From the NCBI GenBank assembly GCA_033807695.1, contig CM066310.1:2232001-2296000 (forward strand): DNA of 64,000 bases, given 5' to 3'. Origin of the DNA: Daedaleopsis sinensis (lineage: Eukaryota > Basidiomycota > Agaricomycetes > Polyporales > Polyporaceae). How positions within the stretch are numbered: position 1 is the stretch's first letter; every line of letters begins with the position of its first letter. The notes under the pieces were generated by a model that saw nothing but the letters and a program-made list of their open reading frames with translations, did not search any database and was not told where the DNA came from. The translations under genes and the position numbers were made by a program. Below are positions 45,693 to 55,554 of the stretch, in pieces.

Positions 45693-47985
45693 ATGAGGCT
45701 TCTCGACACGCACAACCTCACCCTGCACTTCTTCGAGTCCCCGGAGGTAGTCCCCGGAGGGTACGCGATCTTATCGCATGTCTGGGGCGAGGACGAGCAA
45801 TCATACCAGGACGTACAAAGGATTCACGCACGCTGCGCCGTCTCCCGGGAGGACCCACGTGTTCTCGTATCTGTCAAGATTAGAGAATTCTGCAAGATCG
45901 CCGAGGCTCACGGCTACAGATGGGGTTGGATCGACACGTGCTGCATCGACAAGAGCAGCAGCGAGGAGCTCTCCGAGGCTATCAATTCTATGTCCCGCTT
46001 CTACAGCCAATCCCTAGTCTGCTTCGCACATCTCGCACGGAATCCTTCAACGTACCACGTCGATATGCTAGAAATGCATCATGACCCAAGGTTGATGGAG
46101 TGGAAATTCTCAGAAGACCCTTGGCATAAAAGGGGTTGGACTTTGCAAGAGCTAATTCTGCCACGGATCGTGCTCTTTCTCTCGAAAGACTGGCTGTACT
46201 TGGGATCAAAGGCCGACTTCGCGGGCCCTCTGGAGGTGATCACTAGAATACCCGCTTCGATCATCACTGGCGAGGTCAGCTTCGCAGAAGTGAGCATCGC
46301 CGAGCGTATGTCATGGGCAGTTGATCGTGAAACAAGCCGGGTTGAAGACGAGGCTTATGCTCTTATGGGAATCTTCGATGTCAATATGCCTATTCTATAC
46401 GGCGAGGGGAGGAAAGCTTTCCGGCGTCTTCAGGAGGAGATCATGCGAAAGAACCCTGATACTTCACTGTTTGCCTGGGGAGGCATCTGCACTCTAGATG
46501 AATTATCGGAGGACTACGGGAAGAACAAGACGTTCACTGGACTGTTTGCGACATCGCCATCTGACTTTAAGGAAGGCGGGAATGTGGAGTACTGGCCGGG
46601 CGGGCAGGTGTACGTGAGTATGTTGCTTTAACGTAGTCGGGTACTACTCGCTGACTACCGTACAGCCATACAGTGTTCCACAGTTCATGGTGACGCCTAT
46701 TGGTATACAATCCAGGCTTCGCATCATTCAAGTCAATGGGATCATACTTTGCGACCTGTCCTGGTTCTACTATAGCTCGCATGACAAGAATCCAATGCGT
46801 CTATTTCTCATCCTGACAAGACTGCCACAAAGACCAGAGTTCAAACGGTCATTCTACGGTGTCGGTCTCCCTGAAAGAGGGTCAGAGCTCCGCGACAGCC
46901 TTCAGTCTCGTAGATTGGTCAAAATGCATGACAGTGCCCACAGCGCCGTTTCATCCGATGCCGCCATCATCGACCTCACCCAATCGACCTGGAGATACGT
47001 TCTCTTAGCGCAAGACACCCAGTCGTCTCCCGCGCCTCTATATCTTTTCCCCAACCACGGTACCTTTGCTCCCTGCCTACGCATACCAGAGAACCTCCTC
47101 ACTAAGGTCGTCAGGAGAGAACGCCCGCCGGCCAAAGACTTGCGAGCTATCAACCCTCAGCCACCTTATTTTGGACATCCACCATTGGTTATCACCTACA
47201 TCCTTACTTATCACGTGGACTGGATCAACATGGTCTTTCAGTTCGGGATGTGTGCAGGTTCGTCAAATCCTACCTCACCTCATAGGACACCTTGGGCGAA
47301 CGTACAGGGGGACGAGGAGTACACCCCCGGCGATGGCAACCATGATTGTGCAACAGATCATATTTCTACTTGGCCACGGTTGCGAAAGAAGTTCGTACTC
47401 GAGACATTCATCGACCACCGCGACGATGGCCGCAATGTAGATCGCATTCAGAGGTGGATTGCTACCCTATTTTTTGAATACTCGAAGATTCGCGACTGCT
47501 TCACTCTCCTCGACATCAAGCACGATTTCATAACTCTGTGGAAAAAATATAACTTTGAAGATCTGTTGGAGGGGCAACATTACGCTGACCTGATGTCTTC
47601 TGCGGTATCCCAACCACGGGACATCCCACTTTCGGTCGCTCCATCAGCTGCTAGTAGTACTACAACCACCTACACCTTACGGCACGATATGCCAGTGTTG
47701 TCAAAAATTGGCCTCTTTATGACGCGGTCAGCTTCGACAGCTCTTCATACTTTACCCTCGCTCCTCAAGTCATTTGGACGATCCACTCCCTCCCTCATTG
47801 CGGACTGCTATATCACGTTCTACTCGTACGTTGAAAACAATTCTGCTGTGACTCTATGTCCACAGTACGGCTATGTGGTTTGCCCACTGGCACCATCACT
47901 ACTTACAGCTCTTGCAATGCCGACTTCGACTCAGAGTAGTAGTAATACATGCTACCACGGCTGCTGCACTTGCTTCTTGTACTGA
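45693..47985 (+). CDS. HET-domain protein (heterokaryon-incompatibility type)
   Basis: Exons 45693-46613 and 46666-47985 give 746 residues. The HET domain covers roughly residues 20-170: YAILSHVWGEDEQSY, CKIAEAHGYRWGWIDTCCID, AINSMSRFYSQSLVCFAHL and KRGWTLQELILPRIVLFLSKDW. After it comes the usual ERMSWAVDRETSRVEDEAYALMGIF, MPILYGEGRKAFRRLQEEI and FAWGG. The C-terminal half (exon 2) has no WD, ankyrin or NACHT part that I can see and ends in a Cys-rich tail. HET domains trigger cell death on non-self recognition in ascomycetes. In basidiomycetes they are abundant but mostly untested. The gene interrupts the SDR series. Confidence 0.9.
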
Positions 47986-48702
47986 GACCGCGTATGCCAC
48001 TCACGCCATTAATGAAACTACCGAAGTAGGCTACGTGTATAGTATACACACCCCTGGCCCGGATGGGCCGTCCCAATAGGACGATCTGTGGACCAGGGAG
48101 CGTGTCCTATATGTCGTATGATCGTGACATGCCATCAGTGAGCTGAATGGGCTCATCTATCAGATCCTCACAGGTGGCTCGGGTGGGCCGATCCTGATGC
48201 CGTGTGTGCCCTAGTCCTACAACAGCCTACAACGTGCGCGACTTCGCCCGCTGCATGAGAATTCTGATACCTCAACAAAGAGTGCCAACCAGCCTGAACG
48301 CAGAGGAGATCATTTTAGTAGAAGAGGAATTGACAGCGTTCTACATCCGCACATTCTTCGAGTATTCTGACCATGCTCCGATCGTTCCCCATCAGTCTCC
48401 CGAGTCGAGCAACATACTGTAGCACTGGCAATCGTTACCGTTATATACTGTATTGCTAGAGTATCGGTCACTGCCTTCACCGGCTCTTTAGCTACTACTA
48501 TATCAGTTCCTGCCGAGATTGAATAAGTTAGAGGCCTATCCTGCCGGTACCTTCCCATTCATCTTGCCCCGCTTGTCTATGCTCACGCTTGTGAACGCAG
48601 CACGCCGCCATGCAAACATCGGACTCCAAAGTCCTTTCATGAAGCTCAAATCGAGTGATTTGGGCAGAGGTTCGTAAGGACTGGTACAGCGAATCACGAA
48701 CA
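47986..48702. other. Intergenic between convergent genes
   Basis: No supported gene. A 72-residue forward frame at 48204-48422 has no motif. Confidence 0.4.
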
Positions 48703-49766
48703 TCACAGATCTTTGTCGAGCCCCTCTGACCATGCCGCATACTCCTCCAGGTCCTCCGACACTCTCGCGAGCTTGTTCCTGCAGATATCCAGGACATCTT
48801 TCCCGAGAAATAGACGTATCGGAGGGTTTGATAGCTCGCTCAGTCTATATAAGATTTTCACGGCTTTCGCCGTGTCTCCCTTCACCTCGAACAGCGGATC
48901 ATGCACCGCTCCTGTACTCGCCAAAATCGCCTGCCGGTATAGGACAGGCGGCAACGCTGGGTTTGTGTACGCCGGGTGCTGTGGGAGCTTGACCATTCCG
49001 ACGGATACTGCGTTTGTAGCAAACGCTCCTAAGGGCACCAGAGTGACCTAACAACGTAGCTCAGTGAGCTAAAACTCACGCTGTTTCCAGGGTTGTAGGG
49101 AGAGCGACTCACTTTGATGTTCCATGCAGGATCTAGCTCCTTCGCGAGCGTTTCTGACAAACCCTCGATGGCTGAAGTATGAACCTGTGTGAGCTTTATT
49201 CACGATTATCTCTATGATAGACTACTGACCGTGCTTCGTTGCGCTATAGAAACCCACAGACGGATGACCGATGATGCCCGTCCCGCTCGAAATTTGAATC
49301 AGCCGACCTCCCGTTCCAGGTGCATTGACATCGCGGAAGAACTTCACGGCCTCCTGTGCAACATGCACTGAGCCCCAGAAGTTCACCTCGAACATCGCAC
49401 GGGCAGCGTCGTCAGGAGTGCCCTCCACCTCCCCCAGCACCGCGTCGTAACCCGCGTTGTTGACTACGACGTCCAAGCGTCCGAACTTCTCCTTGGTCGT
49501 TTGAAAGGCGTAGATGATGTCCTCGGGGATCGTGACGTCGACTTTTAGGACGAGGAGCTGATCGGCAGCGTACTGTTTCTTGAGGTCGTCGAGGACCTCT
49601 GGCTTGCGCAGGGTCGCGACTGCAATGTCGCCCTTCTCGAGGACGTGCTTGGTCATCTCGAGTCCAAACCCGGACGATGTACCGGTGACTGCAACCCACT
49701 GGTCAGCTCTGCTCGAGTGGTGGGTGTTGTGGTTGACTTACTGAGCCACACCCTCTGGCCAGACAT
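48703..49766 (-). CDS. Short-chain dehydrogenase/reductase, copy 4
   Basis: Exons read leftwards are 49766-49742, 49688-49230, 49171-49113 and 49047-48703, giving 295 residues. MSGQRVWL joins to ITGTSSGFGLEMTK. Landmarks are NNAGYD, QISSGTG and FYSATK, with all catalytic residues present. Exon 3 is 59 bases long, as in the other copies. The C-terminal half (VPLGAFATNAVSVGMV, FEVKGDTAKAVKILYRLSEL, YAAWSEGLDKDL) is closest to copy 3. A one-residue insertion after NNAGY accounts for its longer second exon. Confidence 0.9.
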
Positions 49767-50119
49767 GGATGCAAAGAGACGGTGAAGACGACCGTTTCTA
49801 CTCAGATACCTACCTACTGTCCTTCTTATACATTCTCAGACATACAGTGCAGCGCGACACGGTGCCGAACTTCGCAGTTGAAATTGAGACCAAACTGGCA
49901 AAGATGGAGTGAGTCAGATCAGCTTGAAATGGGCGCAGTCACCATGTCTACTCAACGTTCAACTACCCAGCGAGTACGTGAGATATCGAGGCGAAAAGCT
50001 TGAGCCGGGTATGTTGTTGAAATTGACGGGCCCGTGCGACACTGAAGATACAAATGTCGGGCGGGAATGGCCGCCCGACTCCGCCGACTCTGACTCTGAC
50101 ATGACAACACCCTATGCCG
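49767..50119. other. Spacer between SDR copies 4 and 5
   Basis: This 353-bp gap holds the promoter of copy 4 and the 3' end region of copy 5, with no gene. Confidence 0.5.
49825..49830 (-). promoter_or_regulatory. TATA box of SDR copy 4
   Basis: On the reverse strand TATAAG lies about 60 bp before the start codon at 49766. Confidence 0.45.
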
Positions 50120-51208
50120 TCACGTCCTCTCCAACCCTTCCGACCACGACGCATACTCCTCGACCTCTTTCGAAAAGCTAGAAATCTTCCCTCGCGCCAT
50201 CTCTACCGCGTCCTTCCCGAGTACCAGTCTGAGCGGCGGTGACGAGACCTCGCTGAGCCGATAGATCGCTGCGGCGGCTTTCGTGATGTCTCCTTTCACG
50301 TCGTACTTCGAGCCGGTGGTCCCGCCGCTGATGCTTGCGATCAGTGCGTTTCGGGCGACATTGGACGCCAGGTCGGGCTTGGAGTACGCCAGGTGTGGGA
50401 GAGGACGTGACATCGCAGCCGCTGCGTTAGTAGAATGCGCACCAAGCGGGATGATCGTGATCTTCGAGTACGTAGTGAGTGAATGTCTTCCGTATACGTA
50501 GACTTGGTAGAGGCAACAGACTCTCACTAACCTTGATGTTCCAGTCTGGGTCCACCTCCATGGCCAGCGTCTCGGTCAGACCCTCCATCGCTGCGAAATA
50601 TCAAATGGTCATTTTCGTGTACAGGCTCCCACTAATCCAAGTCGGACGTAGCACTCACCATGCTTGCTTGCGCTGTAGAATCCCGTGGACGGGTACCCAA
50701 CGATGCCTGTCCCGGAACTGATGTGGATGATGCGCCCACCTCGCCCAGGTTCGTTCACCTCGCGGAAGAACCGCACCGCCTCCTGCAGCACATGCGCCCC
50801 GCCCCAGAAGTTCGTCTCGAACATGTCCCGCGCAAGCTCGTCCGGGGTGCCCTCGACCTCCGCGATGATGCCCCACGCGGCATTGTTGACGACGACGTCG
50901 AGCCGTCCGAATGTCTCCTTTGTCTTTTCGAAAGCGTCGACTATGTCCTGGTGATTCGTCACGTCGAGCTTGACGACGAGGAGGCGGTCGGCCGGAAACT
51001 CAGCTACAAGGCCTTTGAGTGCGTCACTGGCCGGGTTGCGGAGCGTCGCGACGACGGCCTCTCCGTGCTCGAGGACCGTGCGTGTCATAGCGAGGCCTAA
51101 ACCAGACGACGTCCCTGTGACTTTACGAAGGATATCAGGCAGGTCACTCGTGACATAACCGAAGCATTACTCACTAAGCCATACCCTGGGGCGCGCAGCG
51201 GAAGTCAT
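50120..51208 (-). CDS. Short-chain dehydrogenase/reductase, copy 5
   Basis: Exons read leftwards are 51208-51175, 51120-50659, 50590-50532 and 50461-50120, giving 298 residues. MTSAARPRVWL joins to ITGTSSGLGLAMTR. Exon 3 is 59 bases as in all copies, here with a GTTAGT donor. The NNAG block reads NNAAWG, the most altered in the set, while HISSGTG and FYSASK keep the catalytic Ser, Tyr and Lys. The C-terminal half (IPLGAHSTNAAAAM, KYDVKGDITKAAAAIYRLSE) belongs with copies 3 and 4. The changed NNAG may affect activity or substrate range. Confidence 0.9.
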
Positions 51209-51743
51209 CGTAGAGCGTAGCGTTACGCGCAGTGCCGCAGAATGCACTTCAAGTAGCCAAGTTGATGTGCATCCCAACCTACATACCATGACAAAGCTCG
51301 TGAGTAACTTCAGTGGCGTGGTCTCACGAGATGTTCCTTGTACAACACTGGGAATTGACGGACCTTGGGGGAGGACGGTTTGGCTTGACGGTTCGACTTG
51401 TCGGAGCTCGACCGACAGCTTCCGGGTCCGTGCTGTGGGTATCGCCTAAAATAACACTGGCTTGGGTAAGACTGGCTGAATGTAAAAAACAACATCCCTC
51501 GTCATTTCCCATCCCTCGTCATTTCCGAGCCCAATATCAGGTACTGCGATATGCATAGGAGCAGGCGCTCTGGTACGGTTTCCTATAGTGCGTATTGGGC
51601 CAATGCCGTTCGTCCAATAATGCACACAGAAACTATGTACATAAGTACGTCATCTTCACTGATCGTACAAGAATAAGTCCAGAAGAGCCAAGTCGCAGAC
51701 GCGATGCGATTACACGAAAGCCGTCCGGGGATGTCGATGCTTA
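51209..51743. other. Intergenic, no gene seen
   Basis: Upstream of SDR copy 5. CATCCCTCGTCATTTCC occurs twice in direct succession near 51490-51525, a small tandem duplication. Confidence 0.45.
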
Positions 51744-52715
51744 CTAGATGGTAGAGCCCGAGATTGATGCCGTGAGTATTTGTCGACAGTCAACTGATGG
51801 AGGACGGTGATAGTGGGAGGCGGAGGTGGGAGACGACCCATTGTTCAGTCGGCTTGAAATGAGTTCGAAAACTGCCCGGCGAGAGGGATCAATCCGTACG
51901 ATGATGTTCCCGTAGTGTTCGATGCTGTCGTCGCCGTCGTGGTCAAACTCGTATACGTAGTACGCATCCAGATTGCGTAGTATTTGTCTTCCTGCGAGAT
52001 GCAGATTAGAGAGAAGAATGTTGACGATGTGTACAGCATCGGAAGCCGCTTGCTGTCTAGGCCCGCACAGCCAGTCGACGCGTTCGAACGGTTGAGTGAG
52101 AGATACGGCGGGGACGACGGAGGCAGATGCACAGGTCACCTCGCCATGGTACACACAACAGCAGATTCGTCTATATGTGGCTGATATTGACGCAGCAGCA
52201 TCGCAGTAGTATCCGTCGCAGAGCTTCCTTGTCGCTGGCGGGCTGCGCAGGGCGATCCGACGAGAAAGCGAGACGCGCCGCTCGGTGGCAACAAGATAGA
52301 CCTGCCAAGGGCTGAGCATACTTCCAAGATCGAAGACAGACCTGCCAGGTTGCGACTGCACTGGCAACCGGAGTTCGGGGGATCCGCGAGTGAGGTGGCC
52401 GGAGTCGTTGAAACGGGAAGAAGGGGCGGTCGGCCTGATATGACAGCAATACGCGTCTGTCAGCGACAGACCGGAACACTTGTGACGCAAAACGTCATGT
52501 TGGCCGCTCGTACTTGACGCAGGCGGCAGGGCGCTCTCCGAAAACGAGGGTGCGGTGCTCTCGACAGCAAGGATACACTGATATGGAAAAATATCAGAGC
52601 TGTGCGTGAGCAGATGCCCACACATGCAAGGTGGACCTACCGGCGTAAAGATGGTCGCGAGCGGGATGCGCGCCGTGGACGATAGCCGGTAGGGTGGTTG
52701 TTCGCGTCGGTTCAC
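51744..52715 (-). CDS. Hypothetical open frame, coding status unsure
   Basis: A 323-codon frame runs leftwards. Only its last third (NLDAYYVYEFDHDGDDSIEHYGN onward, Ile/Val-rich with a Ser-rich tail) has protein-like composition. The first part is Arg/Ser/Pro-rich and may be intron or antisense. No domain is recognised. It could be the 3' exon of an unresolved gene. It is divergent from the small peptide gene on the right. Confidence 0.3.
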   Translation of the reverse strand: MNRREQPPYRLSSTARIPLATIFTPVGPPCMCGHLLTHSSDIFPYQCILAVESTAPSFSESALPPASSTSGQHDVLRHKCSGLSLTDAYCCHIRPTAPSSRFNDSGHLTRGSPELRLPVQSQPGRSVFDLGSMLSPWQVYLVATERRVSLSRRIALRSPPATRKLCDGYYCDAAASISATYRRICCCVYHGEVTCASASVVPAVSLTQPFERVDWLCGPRQQAASDAVHIVNILLSNLHLAGRQILRNLDAYYVYEFDHDGDDSIEHYGNIIVRIDPSRRAVFELISSRLNNGSSPTSASHYHRPPSVDCRQILTASISGSTI

Positions 52716-52789
52716 ATCGACCCCGCTCAGGCGGTGTTGCGCGGAAAATCCGTGTGCGGCGCTGCATTCGCCGGACCTGCAAATGCGCG

Positions 52790-52795
52790 TATAAG
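52790..52795 (+). promoter_or_regulatory. TATA box of the small peptide gene
   Basis: TATAAG lies 104 bp before the start codon at 52894. It is followed by repeated CTCTCAC motifs near 52835-52855, a pyrimidine-rich leader typical of expressed fungal genes. Confidence 0.45.
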
Positions 52796-52893
52796 AACGT
52801 CAGTACTCAAGAGCTGAGACCATCCGTGTCCACCTCTCACCTCTCACCTCTCACTCGCATCCCAGATCGCACTCTCCGATACCAGTCAACGAC

Positions 52894-53130
52894 ATGCAGT
52901 TCACCGCCGTCACTCGCATCGTATCCGCCGTCCTCGTCCTCGTCCTCGTCCTCGCTCTTCAGACGACGGAGGCTCTCCCGTTGACTGCGGTGCCGCAATC
53001 AAGTAAGTGATGCGGGTGTTCACTATATGGCCGGAAGGAGACGCATGCTCACATCTCCGTAACCAATCCAGTTGGGCCTACCCATGGCCATGGACTTCGC
53101 GAAGAAAAGCCTGCTCCTATGGCGGCTTGA
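52894..53130 (+). CDS. Putative secreted peptide of 55 residues
   Basis: Exons 52894-53002 and 53072-53130 are joined by a GTAAGT-CCAG intron in phase. Residues 1-28 form a classic signal peptide with a long Leu/Val core (VSAVLVLVLVLALQTTEA). The remaining 27 residues (LPLTAVPQS, then IGPTHGHGLREEKPAPMAA) have no cysteines and no CAAX end. The gene is too short for ordinary gene calling. A TATA box and pyrimidine-rich leader support expression. It may be a secreted signalling or effector-like peptide, or exon 2 may continue with another splice. Function unknown. Confidence 0.5.
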
Positions 53131-53515
53131 ATTTGAGGACCGTCAGCGTCGAGGTAAGGTTTAGATTGACCCTTGTGAGCAAGCGTAGTTACTAACGCAC
53201 CTTGAGAAGGTTACTCCAAATAGCTGCCAATGCAGGATTGTACCGTGTAGGGATAACAAAGTTGAGGATCCGCTGATATAGTCTCCGGTCGCTGTACTGT
53301 TCAAGTACCATCGTCTGTAGCAGAGATGTCAGGTTTTGAGGGCATGTAGGTCAATATCCATTAAATAGCGCTGGATTCTGCACCTAGCTGGGGAAACGTT
53401 CTGACCTCCAAACGTGACACCAACCTGACTTGCAAGTCGAAACATGGAATGATAGACAACAAGAGAAGTAAGATACTCAATATAACACAGCAATTACAGT
53501 ACAAGCAGTCCGCGA
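53131..53515. other. Gap with a short reverse frame
   Basis: A reverse-strand frame at 53192-53311 encodes 39 residues with protein-like composition (RRLYQRILNFVIPTRYNPAL) and is preceded by an acceptor-like CTACAG. It is not the end of the Prp46 gene, whose last exon closes at 53516. It is left as unexplained. Confidence 0.3.
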
Positions 53516-55274
53516 CTACTGCGCCTGCTCCGCATACACCTGCACTCGACGTGAGCAAATCGACAGGAGTAACATCCGTATTGCGTAGACACACCTTGAT
53601 GGTCTTATCCGCCCCGCCCGTTATCAGACGCGTCCCCGTGGCGTCGAACGTCGAGCAGAACACGCCCGCCTCGGCCTCGAGCGACCCCGGCTGCGGTATG
53701 TCGTCCATGTTCTGGAACGCCGTGCCCGTGTCCCAATCCCAGAGCGTGAGCGAACCGTTGTCGCCCCCGGAGAAGAAGACGCCTTCCGCGTTGACGGAGA
53801 GCGTGTTGATGATCGCGTTGTGCCCGCTGAAGTTGAACACGAACGCGCCCTCGGGGCACTTCCACTTCTTGATGTTGTTGCCGCCCGCGGACGCGGACGC
53901 GAACGTGTACTCGGTCGGGTGGATCGCGAGCGCGCGCACGGACTTCTTGTGGTGCGTGAGCGTGACCATCGTCTTGCCCGCCGCGAGGTCCCACAGTCTG
54001 CGAGCCGGCATGAGCACTGCAGAGCGTTGGATACGCGATGGAAGATCTGCTCACCGTACTGTCGAGTCCATACTGCCAGTGATGACTTGTGGATCTGACT
54101 CCTGGCATTGCACGTTCGCGACTGTGGCCGTGTGGCCGGATAGCACGTGGATTTGCGCTTTTGTCCGCATATCCCATACACGAGCAGACGCGTCTCGGCC
54201 TGAGGTGACCAAGACGTCGAGGGTCGGGTGTAGGCTGAGCGCATACACTCCTGACAAATGCCCGTGATAATGCCGAATGACCTTGTTCGCCTCGAGGTCC
54301 CAGCATTTCACCATCTAAGCACGCAGTTCGACCAATTAGCATCACAGCGGGAGCGTAGCACGACGTGCAATGGCCAAACTCAGGGGCTCTGCATAGGTTG
54401 GGAAGCCGTTCCGAAGTGACGAACTTCCACCGCTAGGAGATTCCCGAGAAATCGGCCGGGATGTGTGATGTTCCGACCGATTTCCCAAGTATTTCCGTAT
54501 CCTTGAAATCGACCATTGCACGTCGTATAGGCCAGGAACGCACGAACCTTATCCTCTCCACACGAAAACAGGTATGGGTGTCGAGACGACACGGCCAGTC
54601 CGCGCACGGTCGATATGTGGCCCGTTAATGACAGCTTGAGCTCGCCCGACGCGAGGTCCCAGATTTTGATGACACGATCCCCGGCACCCGTCGCGAACCA
54701 TTTGTTTCCGGGCTCGACCGCGACACTCCGTACCCATCCCAGGTGGCCGGAGATGACGCGGACGAGCTTCCATTGTGGGTGGAAGGTGGGCTTGATGGTT
54801 CTTGTGGTTTTGTGCAGCTGGAGCGCACGGGTGAGGTTGTTGTTGGAGGTGAAGGTGGACAGCTGTGGAGGCGGGGTGTTGTCTATTTGAGCAATCATGC
54901 GGCCAGTTTCTGAGCTCGCTGTACGGCCATGAGTTCAACGCCAGGCGACAAGATATATGAGGTTGCACTGACGTCCTGCTGTGATCATCTTTCTCTGCTC
55001 CTTTGGCCGCGCTGGACCTACGGGACCTTGTTGGGAGAGGAGGGACGCAGGAAGTTGCTTGACTTCCTTGTATTCGTCCGTCATTTTCACAGAAAGCCGT
55101 ATCCTCGCACTGAACGAGAATGTTCATCGTTCGTAAGTCCATCAACGAGCCTCAGAGCACGCACCTCTTCTCCTCATCTTTGTACGTGTCCTCCAGCCCG
55201 GTAGCAAAGATGTCTCGTGTCCGCTTCCCGCATACTTGGAGCAAGGGGTTCAGTGGCGGAAGTGACGAGGTCAT
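53516..55274 (-). CDS. PRP46: Pre-mRNA splicing factor Prp46 / PRL1 (WD40)
   Basis: Exons read leftwards are 55274-55165, 55109-55018, 54909-54548, 54314-54055, 53997-53595 and 53539-53516, giving 416 residues. The short N-terminus ([30 protein letters not shown]) leads to seven WD40 repeats, starting [20 protein letters not shown] and including [22 protein letters not shown] and [12 protein letters not shown]. The last exon gives KVYAEQAQ and a stop. The exon 2 donor is weak and could lie a few bases away. This protein is a stable part of the Prp19-associated (NTC) complex and acts in the nucleus during spliceosome activation. It is divergent from TFIIS with a 280-bp shared promoter region. 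Confidence 0.92.
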
Positions 55275-55554
55275 GTCGGTGTAGACGTCCCGTAGCACGA
55301 GCGAGAAGAAACCAAAGAGGTCAAGCAGGAGGGGGGCAAAACGGATGGTGGCGACGTTCACAGCGTTGAGCTGAACGCGCCAAACGGTGAGCGCGCTGCT
55401 TGTCTCTGTTTGTCTGCTTTGTCATCACAGTGAGCAAATGCGGATTGCGCCTCACGCGACGCCTTTTGACTGGACCACACCGCATGCGACGGTGTCGACG
55501 ACGAGAGAGGTGTTGCGACGGAATCATAGGGCTCCGACGTAGAGTTTGCACAAC

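Noticed and set aside
53605..54345. 246-codon reverse frame over the WD40 gene
   Set aside because: His/Arg/Gly-rich shadow of the Prp46 exons, which carry the clear WD repeats in another frame.
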